From Pelagovum pacificum (GTDB taxonomy: Bacteria; Pseudomonadota; Alphaproteobacteria; Rhodobacterales; Rhodobacteraceae): a stretch of DNA of 64,000 nt. The position numbers and the translations under genes were made by a program. This document shows, piece by piece, positions 28,174 to 36,151 of this stretch (within the stretch, counting starts at the first letter, position 1; each line of letters opens with the position of its first letter). A model generated the notes under the pieces. That model had not been told where the DNA came from. It did no database searches and worked only from the letters and a program-made list of their open reading frames with translations. The stretch spans positions 2,046,001-2,110,000 of the forward strand of contig NZ_CP065915.1 of assembly GCF_016134045.1 (NCBI RefSeq), given 5' to 3'.

Positions 28174-28264
28174 CCGGCCCTTGCGGGCCGGTATGGTCAG
28201 GGGGCTGTCTGCCCCCTCCGGGCCTGCGGCCCGTTCACCCCCGAGAGGTATTTCCGGCCAGATG
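28174..28264. repeat. Hairpin cluster and REP-like repeat, type B
   Basis: Three hairpins follow each other: CCGGCCC-TTGC-GGGCCGG (28174-28191), AGGGGGC-N5-GCCCCCT (28199-28217) and CGGGCC-TGC-GGCCCG (28219-28233). Then comes CCCCCGAGAGGTATTTCC followed by GGCCAGATGA (28239-28264). Its reverse complement recurs at 45036-45062 with a run of 21 identical bases. It lies between the convergent small ORF and lrp-type gene and probably ends both transcripts. Confidence 0.7.
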
Positions 28265-28309
28265 ACGCCGAAGCCGGGGTCTGCTGCCGTCGCCCGGAGC
28301 GCGTCGATG

Positions 28310-28771
28310 TCAGAGCGGCAGCGCGCTGGTCGATTTGATCTCCTCCATCGACAAGAGCGCGGTAACGTTGTGCACCCGCACTTCGGAGATCAGCGCCTGG
28401 TAGAAGGCGTCGTAGGCGCGCGCGTTTCTGACCCGCACCTTCAGGATGTAGTCGATGTCGCCGGCGAGGCGGTGCGCTTCCTGCACTTCCGGCCTCGCTT
28501 TCAGCGCGGCGAGGAACCTGTTCTGCCACTCCGCCTCGTGGGCACTGGTGCGGATCAGCACGAAGAACGTCGCCTCGAAGCCGAGCGCTTCGGCATCCAG
28601 TTCCACCGTCTGGCGACCGATGATACCCGCCTCGCGCATCTTGCGGATCCGGTTCCAGACCGGGGTCTTTGAGGACCCAACCGCCTTGGCGATCTCGTCG
28701 AGGGAACGGCTCGCGTCCTCCTGCAATTCGGAAAGGATTTTCCGATCCGTCTCGTCGATCCGAACATTCAT
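28310..28771 (-). CDS. Lrp/AsnC-family transcriptional regulator
   Basis: Predicted 153 residues. The N-terminal helix-turn-helix is DETDRKILSELQEDASRSLD with EIAKAVGSSKTPVWNRIRKM, and the C-terminal RAM domain includes HRLAGDIDYILKVRVRNARAYDAFY. It is divergently arranged with the siroheme/sulfite reductase operon, 137 bases apart, with a long inverted repeat between them. This suggests it controls sulfur assimilation, perhaps with a sulfur amino acid as ligand. That role is inferred from location. Confidence 0.92.
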   Translation of the reverse strand: MNVRIDETDRKILSELQEDASRSLDEIAKAVGSSKTPVWNRIRKMREAGIIGRQTVELDAEALGFEATFFVLIRTSAHEAEWQNRFLAALKARPEVQEAHRLAGDIDYILKVRVRNARAYDAFYQALISEVRVHNVTALLSMEEIKSTSALPL

Positions 28772-28794
28772 TCGCCTGAACCTCGCTGCGCTGC

Positions 28795-28832
28795 ACACAT
28801 GTTCTTCTGTGCCGACATACTGGAACATGTGT
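28795..28832. promoter_or_regulatory. Inverted repeat between lrp-type gene and cysG
   Basis: ACACATGTTC (28795-28804) and GAACATGTGT (28823-28832) are perfect 10-base inverted arms with an 18-base spacer. Arm centres are 28 bases apart. Its place 24-61 bases before the regulator start and 77-114 bases before cysG fits a shared operator for autoregulation and for control of the sulfur genes. Confidence 0.65.
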
Positions 28833-28908
28833 CCTTATTCCAGCTGTCGGGTAGGCACAAACCGGGACGTTGTTCTATATCTTGGACAAGAAACCGGAGC
28901 TTCCCTCG

Positions 28909-30303
28909 ATGCAGCACTTTCCGATCTTCCTCAATCTTCGCGGCCGCCGCGTTGTCCTGTCGGGCGGCGGCGAGTGCGCGCTGGCCAAGCTGCGCCTGAT
29001 CCTGAAGTCCGAGGCCGAGGTCGTCGTCTATGCAGACGCGCCCGTGACCGAACTGGAGGACTGGGCGCAGGGCGGCAAACTGACGCTGGTCCGCAGGCCG
29101 ATGAACCGGGGCGACGCGAAAGGCGCCGCGCTGTTCTACGCCGCCAACGACGATCCGACCGAGGATGCCCGGGTCGCCGCCATCGCCGACGCCGAAGGTG
29201 TGCTGGTCAACGTCGTGGACAATCTCCGCGACAGCCAGTTCATCACGCCCGCCATCGTCGACCGCGACCCGGTCACGGTCGCCATCGGCACCGAGGGCGC
29301 CGCCCCCGTGCTGGCCCGCGCCATCAAGGCGGACCTCGAAGCGCGGCTTCCGGTTCAGCTCGGCACGCTGGCGCGGATCGGCAAGGCCTTCCGCAAGGCG
29401 GCCGACGCGTTGCCGATGGGCCGCAAGCGCCGCGACTTCTGGCGCGACTATTACTTCGCCGAGGGCCCCCGTGCCATCGAGCAGGGCGAGGACGAGGTGA
29501 CACCGGCCCTGAAGGCGCTGCTCGACCGGCATCTTGCCGCGGATGCGCGCGTCGGCCACGTCGACTTCGTCGGTGCCGGTCCGGGCGATCCGGAGCTTCT
29601 GACGCTGAAGGCGCGCAAGGCGCTCGACGAGGCGGACGTCATCATCCACGACCGGCTGATCGCGCCCGAGATCCTCGAGCTCGCCCGTCGCGAGGCGGTG
29701 CTGGTCGAGGCCGGCAAGGAAGGCTTCGGCCCCTCCGTCAGCCAAGACGACATCAACGCCATGATCGTCGCGGAGGCGCAGCAGGGCCACCAGGTGGTCC
29801 GGCTGAAATCCGGCGATCCGACCGTCTTCGGCCGGCTCGACGAGGAGATCGACGCCTGTGACGCCGCCGCGATCAGCTGGCGCGTCGTGCCGGGCATCAC
29901 GGCGGCGTCCGCCGCCGTTGCCGCCGTGGGTCAGAGCCTGACCAAACGCGACCGGAACTCGTCCGTGCGGCTGCTGACCGGACACGACATGAAGGGCTTC
30001 GCCGAGCATGACTGGAAGGCGCTCGCCCGTCCCGGCGAAGTCGCCGCGATCTACATGGGCAAGAAGACCGCCCGTTTCGTGCAGGGCCGGCTGCTGATGC
30101 ACGGCGCCGATCCCGCCACGCCCGTAAGCGTCGTGGAGAACGCCAGCCGCGCCGATCAGCGCGTGCTCGCCTGCACCCTTGGCGAGCTGGAGCCGACCCT
30201 GTCGGACGCCGCGCTCGCCGGCCCCGCCCTGATCCTCTTCGGCCTCGCCCCGCGCCGGGCCGAACTCATCGCCCGCGATTTCGACCGGATGGAGCAAGCC
30301 TGA
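28909..30303 (+). CDS. cysG: Siroheme synthase (precorrin-2 dehydrogenase/ferrochelatase plus uroporphyrinogen-III methyltransferase)
   Basis: Predicted 464 residues. Residues ~1-200 form the CysG-A part, with FLNLRGRRVVLSGGGECALAK as the NAD-binding start. Residues ~215-455 form the SUMT part, with VDFVGAGPGDPELLTLKARK, VRLKSGDPTVFGRLDEE, VPGITAASAAVA and IYMGKKTARF. It makes siroheme, the cofactor of the sulfite reductase encoded two genes later. The stop codon overlaps the next start (TGATG). A shorter N-terminus was chosen over an upstream in-frame TTG because MQHFPIFLNL is the usual opening. Confidence 0.96.
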   Translation: MQHFPIFLNLRGRRVVLSGGGECALAKLRLILKSEAEVVVYADAPVTELEDWAQGGKLTLVRRPMNRGDAKGAALFYAANDDPTEDARVAAIADAEGVLVNVVDNLRDSQFITPAIVDRDPVTVAIGTEGAAPVLARAIKADLEARLPVQLGTLARIGKAFRKAADALPMGRKRRDFWRDYYFAEGPRAIEQGEDEVTPALKALLDRHLAADARVGHVDFVGAGPGDPELLTLKARKALDEADVIIHDRLIAPEILELARREAVLVEAGKEGFGPSVSQDDINAMIVAEAQQGHQVVRLKSGDPTVFGRLDEEIDACDAAAISWRVVPGITAASAAVAAVGQSLTKRDRNSSVRLLTGHDMKGFAEHDWKALARPGEVAAIYMGKKTARFVQGRLLMHGADPATPVSVVENASRADQRVLACTLGELEPTLSDAALAGPALILFGLAPRRAELIARDFDRMEQA

Positions 30304-30602
30304 TGCCCCGCAAGTTCACCCCCAAGGTCGTCACGGCCAATTCCCTGATCGAGGGCGACGCCGTCTGGCTCACCGCCGATGACCGCTGGTCCCCCGACAT
30401 GGCCGAGGCCCAGCTCATCGAGGACGAGGAGCTCGCGCAGGAGCGTCTGGCCCACGCCACCGCCCAGCCCGACCAGGTCGTCGGCGCCTACCTCGCTGAC
30501 GCGGTCGCCGGCGATAACGGCCCCGTTCCGACCCATTTCCGCGAGGCGTTCCGCACGCGCGGTCCGTCCAACTACGACCACGGCAAGCAGACCGCGGTCT
30601 GA
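30303..30602 (+). CDS. DUF2849 protein
   Basis: Predicted 99 residues. It begins MPRKFTPKVVTANSLIEGDAVW and is rich in acidic residues, with no signal peptide. This matches the DUF2849 family, which is repeatedly found between siroheme synthase and the sulfite/nitrite reductase gene in alphaproteobacteria. Its position, sharing one base with cysG and nine bases before cysI, implies a helper role in sulfite reduction, but no biochemical function is known to me. Confidence 0.85.
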   Translation: MPRKFTPKVVTANSLIEGDAVWLTADDRWSPDMAEAQLIEDEELAQERLAHATAQPDQVVGAYLADAVAGDNGPVPTHFREAFRTRGPSNYDHGKQTAV

Positions 30603-30611
30603 GGAGGCGAC

Positions 30612-32285
30612 ATGTACAGCTATTCCGAATTCGACGAACAGTTCGTGCGCGAACGCGTCAGCCAGTTCCGCGCCCAGGTCGAGCGCCGCATCGACGGCTC
30701 GCTCACCGAGGACGAGTTCAAGCCGCTGCGCCTGATGAACGGGCTCTACCTGCAGCTCCACGCCTACATGCTGCGCGTCGCCATTCCCTACGGCACGCTG
30801 AACCCGCACCAGATGCGCCAGCTCGCGATGATCGCCGAGAAGTGGGACAAGGGGTACGGCCACTTCACCACGCGCCAGAACATCCAGTACAACTGGCCGA
30901 AGCTGAAGGACGTGCCCGACATCCTCGACGCGCTCGCCGATGTCGAGATGCACGCGATCCAGACCTCCGGGAACACCATCCGCAACGTGACCGCCGACCA
31001 CTTCGCCGGCGCCGCCGCGGACGAGATCGCCGATCCCCGCCCGGTGGCGGAGCTGTTGCGGCAATGGTCGACCGACCACCCGGAGTTCCAGTTCCTGCCG
31101 CGCAAATTCAAGATCGCGATCACCGGCTCGCCGAACGACCGCGCCGTGACCAAGGCGCATGACATCGGCCTGCGCATGGTCCGCAACGATGCCGGCGATG
31201 AGGGCTTCGAAGTCATCGTGGGCGGCGGCCTTGGCCGCACGCCGATGATCGGCAAGGTCGTGCGGGAATTCCTGCCGAAGGCCGACCTGCTGCCCTATGT
31301 CGAGGCGATCGTCAGCGTCTGGAACCTGCTCGGCCGCCGGGACAACAAGTACAAGGCGCGGATCAAGATCACCGTGCACGAGCACGGGATCGACGAGATC
31401 CGCCGCCTCGTCGAGGAGCGGTTCGAGGAGATCCGGCCCCAGTTCTCCGGCGTCGATCAGGAGCTTCTTGCCGGGCTGGAACAGGCCTTCGCCGCGCCCG
31501 ACCTGCAAGAGGCCTCGCTCGCCGCCTTCGAATCCGCCTACACCAACGACGCGATGTTCCGCGCCTTCGCCGACACCAACGTGGTCGACCACAAGGTGCC
31601 GGGCTACGGGATCGTCTCGATCTCGCTGAAGGCGCACGGTGCGACACCGGGTGACGCCTCCGCCGACCAGATGCGCGTGATGGCCGACCTCGCCGAGCGC
31701 TACGGTCATTCCGAGCTGCGCATCAGCCACGAGCAGAACGTGATCCTGCCGCATGTCCACAAGTCGGACATCCCGGCGGTCCACGCCGCGCTGAAGGAGG
31801 CCGGTCTCGCCACGGCGAACATCGGACTGATCTCCGACATCATCGCCTGCCCCGGCATGGATTACTGCGCGCTCGCGACCGCGCGCTCGATCCCGATCGC
31901 GCAGGAGATCGCGACCCGCATCGACGAGCTCAAGATCGAGCACGAGGTCGGGCACATGAAGATCAAGATCTCGGGCTGCATCAACGCCTGCGGCCACCAC
32001 CATGTGGGCCATATCGGGATCCTCGGCCTCGACCGCGCGGGGGTGGAGAACTACCAGATCACCCTCGGCGGCGACGGCACCGAGACGGCCTCGATCGGCG
32101 AACGTGCCGGCCCCGGGTTCCCGGCGGAAGAGGTCGTGCCCGCGATCGAGCGTATCATCAAAGCCTATCTCGACGTGCGCGAAGGCGAAGACGAAACCTT
32201 CCTGATGGCCTACCGACGACTTGGGCCCGCACCGTTCAAGGCTGCGCTGTACCCCGAGTCGAAGGAACAGGCCGATGCCGCGTGA
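30612..32285 (+). CDS. cysI: Sulfite (or nitrite) reductase, siroheme/[4Fe-4S] type
   Basis: Predicted 557 residues reducing sulfite to sulfide with six electrons. The siroheme-[4Fe-4S] ligands are Cys413 and Cys419 in CPGMDYC and Cys456 and Cys460 in GCINACGHHHVGHIG. Siroheme-contacting TTRQNIQ occurs near residue 86. No cysJ flavoprotein gene is present; a ferredoxin-NADP reductase gene ends the cluster, so electrons probably come from ferredoxin. Sulfite rather than nitrite is favoured by the cysH neighbour. Confidence 0.93.
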   Translation: MYSYSEFDEQFVRERVSQFRAQVERRIDGSLTEDEFKPLRLMNGLYLQLHAYMLRVAIPYGTLNPHQMRQLAMIAEKWDKGYGHFTTRQNIQYNWPKLKDVPDILDALADVEMHAIQTSGNTIRNVTADHFAGAAADEIADPRPVAELLRQWSTDHPEFQFLPRKFKIAITGSPNDRAVTKAHDIGLRMVRNDAGDEGFEVIVGGGLGRTPMIGKVVREFLPKADLLPYVEAIVSVWNLLGRRDNKYKARIKITVHEHGIDEIRRLVEERFEEIRPQFSGVDQELLAGLEQAFAAPDLQEASLAAFESAYTNDAMFRAFADTNVVDHKVPGYGIVSISLKAHGATPGDASADQMRVMADLAERYGHSELRISHEQNVILPHVHKSDIPAVHAALKEAGLATANIGLISDIIACPGMDYCALATARSIPIAQEIATRIDELKIEHEVGHMKIKISGCINACGHHHVGHIGILGLDRAGVENYQITLGGDGTETASIGERAGPGFPAEEVVPAIERIIKAYLDVREGEDETFLMAYRRLGPAPFKAALYPESKEQADAA

Positions 32286-33024
32286 TATAGCACCAGAGCT
32301 GGAAGAGCGCGTCGCCGCGCTCAACGAGCGCTACCGCCATCACGGCGCGACTGCGGTGCTGGAGAAGGCGCTCGAGGACGAGGACGTGGGCGACATCGCC
32401 CTCGTCTCCTCCTTCGGGGCGGAATCGGTGGCGTTGCTGCACCTCGTCTCGGTGATCGACAAGCAGACGCCGGTGCTCTTCATCGACACCGAGATGCTGT
32501 TTCCCGAAACGCTGACCTACCAGTCCGAGCTTGCGGTGAAGCTGAAGCTCGGCAACCTCAAGGTCGTGCGCGCCCGGCTGGACGACCAGCTGAACCGTGA
32601 TCCCGACGGCACGCTGCATCAGCGGGACACCGACGCCTGCTGCGCGCTGCGCAAGACCGAACCGCTGCAACGGGCACTCGCGCCGTTCGACGGCTGGATC
32701 ACCGGGCGCAAGCGATACCAGGGCGGCAAACGGGCAAGCCTCGACTTCTTCGAGGCGGAGGCCGGCACCGGCCGGATCAAGGTGAATCCCCTCGCCTACT
32801 GGACCAACCAGGACGTGCAGGACTACATAGCCGAGAACCGCCTGCCCCGGCATCCGCTGGTGGCCCAGGGCTACCCCTCGATCGGCTGCTGGCCCTGCAC
32901 CTCCAAGGTGGCCGAGGGTGAAGACCCCCGGGCCGGGCGCTGGCGCGGCGAGGAAAAGGAAGAATGCGGCATCCACTTCGTGGACGGCAAGATCGTGCGC
33001 GGTCCCCTGCCCGTCGCCTGCTGA
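32275..33024 (+). CDS. cysH: Adenylyl-sulfate (APS) reductase, assimilatory
   Basis: Predicted 249 residues, overlapping cysI by 11 bases. It reduces activated sulfate to sulfite with thioredoxin. Cys122-Cys123 (DACCALRK) together with Cys205 and Cys208 (IGCWPC) are the four ligands of the [4Fe-4S] cluster seen in APS-using enzymes and absent from PAPS-only CysH. Cys231 in EECGIH is the catalytic cysteine. The substrate is therefore APS, so no cysC kinase would be needed. No ATP sulfurylase gene (cysDN or sat) is in the window. Confidence 0.93.
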   Translation: MPRDIAPELEERVAALNERYRHHGATAVLEKALEDEDVGDIALVSSFGAESVALLHLVSVIDKQTPVLFIDTEMLFPETLTYQSELAVKLKLGNLKVVRARLDDQLNRDPDGTLHQRDTDACCALRKTEPLQRALAPFDGWITGRKRYQGGKRASLDFFEAEAGTGRIKVNPLAYWTNQDVQDYIAENRLPRHPLVAQGYPSIGCWPCTSKVAEGEDPRAGRWRGEEKEECGIHFVDGKIVRGPLPVAC

Positions 33025-33060
33025 ACCAATGACAAGACAGACCATCGCTGGAGCACAGAG

Positions 33061-33486
33061 ATGAGCGTGATCGTGACCGATACCGGGTTCACCCCCGACG
33101 ACTGGACCGGCCCCTTCGTGGCCTTCGACGACGACGGCGCCGAGGCCGGACCGGGGGCCGCGCTCGACGTGCCGTCCTCCGCCGATGCCGGCGAGCTCGG
33201 CAAACGCGCGCAGGCCGCCGGCCTCGTGCGGATCGACTTCCCCTCCTTCTCGGACGGGCGCGGCTTCACGCTGGCCGCCGCGTTGCGCCGTGCGGGTTAC
33301 ACCGGACGGCTGCGCGCCCATGGACACGTGATCGCCGACCAGTACGCCATGGCCCGGCGCGCGGGCTTCGACGAGGTCGAGATCAGCGACGAACTCGCCA
33401 CCCGCCAGCCCGAGGACCAGTGGAAGCGCCGCGCCGACTGGCGGGCACATGACTACCAGTCGCGGCTTCGCGGCACACCCGCCTGA
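33061..33486 (+). CDS. DUF934 protein
   Basis: Predicted 141 residues. Segments IDFPSFSDGRGFTLAAALR and GHVIADQYAMARRAGFDEVEI are the DUF934 signature. These proteins are a constant neighbour of ferredoxin-type sulfite reductases in proteobacteria. It is probably an accessory protein for CysI, mechanism unknown. It follows cysH by 36 bases. Confidence 0.88.
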   Translation: MSVIVTDTGFTPDDWTGPFVAFDDDGAEAGPGAALDVPSSADAGELGKRAQAAGLVRIDFPSFSDGRGFTLAAALRRAGYTGRLRAHGHVIADQYAMARRAGFDEVEISDELATRQPEDQWKRRADWRAHDYQSRLRGTPA

Positions 33487-33564
33487 GCGCTGACGCACTT
33501 CACCTGACCTGGATCAACGACTAGGGAGAGGGCCGGGCCTACGCCCCCCTTGTAGAGACAAAGC

Positions 33565-34389
33565 ATGACCGACCCGACCGTGAACGAGACCATCGCCCGC
33601 CCCGCACCCGCTCTTCCGGACGCCCAGACCGTCACCGAGGTGCAGCATTATACCGACCGGCTGTTCCGCTTCCGCGTGACACGGCCGGCGTCGCTGCGCT
33701 TCCGCTCGGGCGAGTTCCTGATGATCGGGCTGCTTGGCGACAACGGCAAGCCGCTGCTGCGCGCCTATTCCATCGCGTCACCGTCCTGGGACGACGAGCT
33801 GGAGTTCTACTCCATCAAGGTGCAGGACGGCCCGCTGACATCGAAGCTGCAGCATATCCAGCCGGGCGACCAGCTGATCGTGCGGCCAAAGCCTGTCGGC
33901 ACGCTCGTTCATGACGCACTGCTGCCGGGCAAGCGGCTCTATTTCTTCGCGACCGGCACCGGTTTCGCACCCTTTGCCTCGCTGCTGCGCGAGCCCGAGA
34001 CCTACGAGCGGTTCGACGAGGTCATCATCACCCACACCTGCCGCGACGTCGAAGAGCTGACCTATGGCCGTGAGTTGATCGAGGGCCTGAAAGCCGACGA
34101 GATGATGCAGGAGCTGCTCGGCGACGGGCTGGAGAAGATCCGTTACTACCCGACGACGACCCGGGAAGAGAGCCCCAAGATGGGCCGCATCACAAAGCTG
34201 ATCGAGACCGGTGAGCTGTTCGCCGACCTCGGCATCCCCGCGCTGAACCCCGAGACGGACCGCGCCATGGTCTGCGGAAGCCTAGAGTTCAACAAGGATA
34301 TCAAGACGCTGCTGGAGCAGGCCGGGCTTCGGGAAGGCGCGAATTCCGAACCCGCCGAGTTCGTCGTGGAGAAGGCTTTCGTCGGCTGA
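33565..34389 (+). CDS. fpr: Ferredoxin/flavodoxin-NADP+ reductase
   Basis: Predicted 274-residue FAD enzyme. FAD-binding RAYSIASPSWDDELEFYSIK, the NADP-binding start YFFATGTGFAPFASLLR, and AMVCGSLEFNKD near the C-terminus are visible. The C-terminus continues past the usual aromatic end to EFVVEKAFVG, as in the alphaproteobacterial subclass I FPRs. It would supply reduced ferredoxin to CysI and possibly to the P450 at 23.4 kb. A strong hairpin terminator follows. Confidence 0.95.
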   Translation: MTDPTVNETIARPAPALPDAQTVTEVQHYTDRLFRFRVTRPASLRFRSGEFLMIGLLGDNGKPLLRAYSIASPSWDDELEFYSIKVQDGPLTSKLQHIQPGDQLIVRPKPVGTLVHDALLPGKRLYFFATGTGFAPFASLLREPETYERFDEVIITHTCRDVEELTYGRELIEGLKADEMMQELLGDGLEKIRYYPTTTREESPKMGRITKLIETGELFADLGIPALNPETDRAMVCGSLEFNKDIKTLLEQAGLREGANSEPAEFVVEKAFVG

Positions 34390-34410
34390 GACCGATTTTG
34401 ATTGGAGAGG

Positions 34411-34447
34411 CGCCGCCGCGGGAAACCGTGGCGGCGTCTTGCTGTTT
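34411..34447 (+). terminator. Rho-independent terminator after fpr
   Basis: CGCCGCCGCGG-GAAA-CCGTGGCGGCG (34411-34436) forms an 11-base stem with one G-T pair, followed by TCTTGCTGTTT. It begins 21 bases after the fpr stop and closes the sulfur operon. Confidence 0.85.
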
Positions 34448-34460
34448 GGGGGGGCTGCCA

Positions 34461-34586
34461 CTCACCCAACCCTCTCCTCCGGGGCAGAGAGGGCCTTTGG
34501 TCGGCTCTGATGGTTGGCGGGTTGGATGCGGGTTTGATGCCTCGCCTGGCCCCTCACCCAACCCTCTCCCCCAAGGGGAGAGGGCT
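34461..34586. repeat. Two copies of a CTCACCCAACCCTCTCC repeat
   Basis: CTCACCCAACCCTCTCC begins at 34461 and again at 34553, each followed by an inverted GGGGAGAGGG-like arm (for example CCCTCTCC, CCCAA, GGGGAGAGGG in the second copy). Such motifs are known as dispersed intergenic palindromes in many proteobacteria. They lie in the 375-base space between fpr and the acidic protein gene. Confidence 0.7.
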
Positions 34587-34611
34587 ATGCGGCGCGATGG
34601 AGATGGATCGC

Positions 34612-34696
34612 GTAGGGTGCGCGCTCGATGCGCACCCCCCGCATCGGCCACCTCCTCCCATGCCGCCCGTAGGGTGCGCGTTCAATGCGCACCCTG
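34612..34696. repeat. Two copies of a GTAGGGTGCGCG...GCGCACCC palindrome
   Basis: GTAGGGTGCGCG, then CTCG, then ATGCGCACCC at 34612-34637, and a second copy with TTCA in the middle at 34669-34696, 57 bases apart. Each is a palindrome with arms GGGTGCGC/GCGCACCC. With the neighbouring CTCACCC repeat this gap is an accumulation site for intergenic repeats; no gene is seen in it. Confidence 0.7.
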
Positions 34697-34716
34697 CCCC
34701 CTGACGACAAACAAAA

Positions 34717-34744
34717 GGGCCGCCCCGGTCCCCCGGGGCGGCCC
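34717..34744 (-). terminator. Terminator of the acidic protein gene
   Basis: GGGCCGCCCCGG-N4-CCGGGGCGGCCC is a perfect 12-base stem. Read on the minus strand it is followed by TTTTGTTTG and lies 20 bases after the stop of the gene at 34765. Confidence 0.9.
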
Positions 34745-34764
34745 GATCCCAACCGATCCAACCT

Positions 34765-35973
34765 TCAGAGGCCGAGCGCTTCCCGCAGCCGCTGAACCAG
34801 CGCGCTGACCTGCTCGGGGCTGTCCGAGACCGCCTGCACTGCCGCTGTCAGCGCGCCCTTCTGAACCGTCGAGAGATCGGAGTCGCCGATCACTTCCACG
34901 ATGCGATCGGAGTCGAAGCCGTCGACAGTGAACAGCTGCTGAAGCTCTTCGACGTCCATGTCGGCCGACTCGGCGAGCGCGATGGCTTCCTCGCTCGGGT
35001 CGTCCGTCCCGGCGACGGCTTCCTCGGCGATCTCCGCATCATCTTCGGCTGCCTCGGCCTCTTCCACGGCCGCAGCCGCGTCATCGGCCCCGTCGGCAAG
35101 GTCGTCGCCGGCCGCTTCGGTCGCATCGGACAGGTCCGAGACGGCATCATCGGCGCCGTCCACGATCTCGGCCGCCGCATCGCCGGCGCTGTCGGCGAGG
35201 TCACCGGCCACGTCCTCGGCGACGACGGCGGCATCTTCGGCCGCTTCGGCAGCGTCGTCGAGCGCCTCTTCGGCCTCGGCCATTGCGTCGCCCGCAGCAT
35301 CACCAGCCTCCGCGCCGGCCTCGGCAGCGGCGGCGGCGGCCGCGTCGGCGGCCTCCGCGGCCTCTTCGGTCGCATCGTTGGCCATGTCGCCCGCAACGGC
35401 GCCGGCCTCGTCCGCCTCCTCGGTGATCGCACCGGTGACCGAATCTATGGCATCGTCGACCGCATCACCCGCAGCCTCGGCCGTGTCGGTGATGGCGTCG
35501 CCGACAGAGGCCGCCTCTTCCGAGTCCAGAAGCTCCTCGGTCTCGTCGATCGCGGCATCCACTTCTTCGGCGACGTCATCCGTAGCGTCAGCGTCGGTCG
35601 CGGCAGCGGCGTCGCCCTCGGTGGCCGCCTCGGCGCCATCGTCTGCGGACGCTTCATCCGCGGCATCGGCGTCGGCAGCCTCGTCTCCGGCGGTCTCCTC
35701 TTCGGTGGACGTCTCGGCGACGTCCTCTTCCGGGGCGTCCTCGGTCGTCTCCTCGGCGGCCTCTTCCTCTGCAATCTCTTCGGAGACCTCGTCCTCGACC
35801 GCCTCTTCAGTGGCCTCGGCGGTCTCCTCCAGCTCGTCCACCACCTCTTCGGCGGCGTCTTCTGCCTGGGACTCGCCGCTGATCACCTGGGCCGGTGTGC
35901 GTTCGTTCGCGATGTATTCGTAGCCGAAATAGGCCAGCACCGCGACCACCACGATGATGATGACGCCTCTCAT
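34765..35973 (-). CDS. Membrane-anchored, highly acidic Ala/Glu/Asp-rich protein
   Basis: Predicted 402 residues. A single N-terminal membrane segment (RGVIIIVVVAVLAYFGYEYI) anchors it, probably with the rest outside the membrane. Residues ~35-330 are low complexity, built almost only of Ala, Glu, Asp, Thr, Ser, Val and Gly, with a heptad-like rhythm (EEAAEAADAAAAAAAEAGAE) that could form a long helix. The last ~70 residues are normal sequence (DMDVEELQQLFTVDGFDSDR, then QKGALTAAVQAVSDSPEQV) and look like a small folded domain. The protein has almost no lysine or cysteine. Function unknown; the arrangement suggests a periplasmic spacer carrying a C-terminal domain. Confidence 0.75.
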   Translation of the reverse strand: MRGVIIIVVVAVLAYFGYEYIANERTPAQVISGESQAEDAAEEVVDELEETAEATEEAVEDEVSEEIAEEEAAEETTEDAPEEDVAETSTEEETAGDEAADADAADEASADDGAEAATEGDAAAATDADATDDVAEEVDAAIDETEELLDSEEAASVGDAITDTAEAAGDAVDDAIDSVTGAITEEADEAGAVAGDMANDATEEAAEAADAAAAAAAEAGAEAGDAAGDAMAEAEEALDDAAEAAEDAAVVAEDVAGDLADSAGDAAAEIVDGADDAVSDLSDATEAAGDDLADGADDAAAAVEEAEAAEDDAEIAEEAVAGTDDPSEEAIALAESADMDVEELQQLFTVDGFDSDRIVEVIGDSDLSTVQKGALTAAVQAVSDSPEQVSALVQRLREALGL

Positions 35974-36082
35974 GAGTTTAATCCCCTCCGCTGAAGTCAG
36001 CCCGCAAAATCGAGCACAATCATACCTATGCCAGACGCCATCCCCTTAGGGAAGCACCTGCCGCCGGACACGCCATGCGGGG

Positions 36083-36111
36083 TTGAACGAAGCGCGGCGC
36101 GGGCTTACCTT
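36083..36111 (+). promoter_or_regulatory. Candidate promoter of infC
   Basis: TTGAAC (36083-36088) and TACCTT (36106-36111) are 17 bases apart, giving a leader of about 34 bases before the proposed ATA start. Confidence 0.45.
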
Positions 36112-36151
36112 GGCGCACCGAGTCCCAAGAACTGCCAAAAAGGAAGATCCC

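Noticed and set aside
34958..35923. Plus-strand Ser/Ala-rich open frame opposite the acidic protein
   Set aside because: It is the mirror of GCC/GAG/GAC-rich codons. The minus frame has a membrane anchor, a folded C-terminal domain and a terminator, so it is the real gene.
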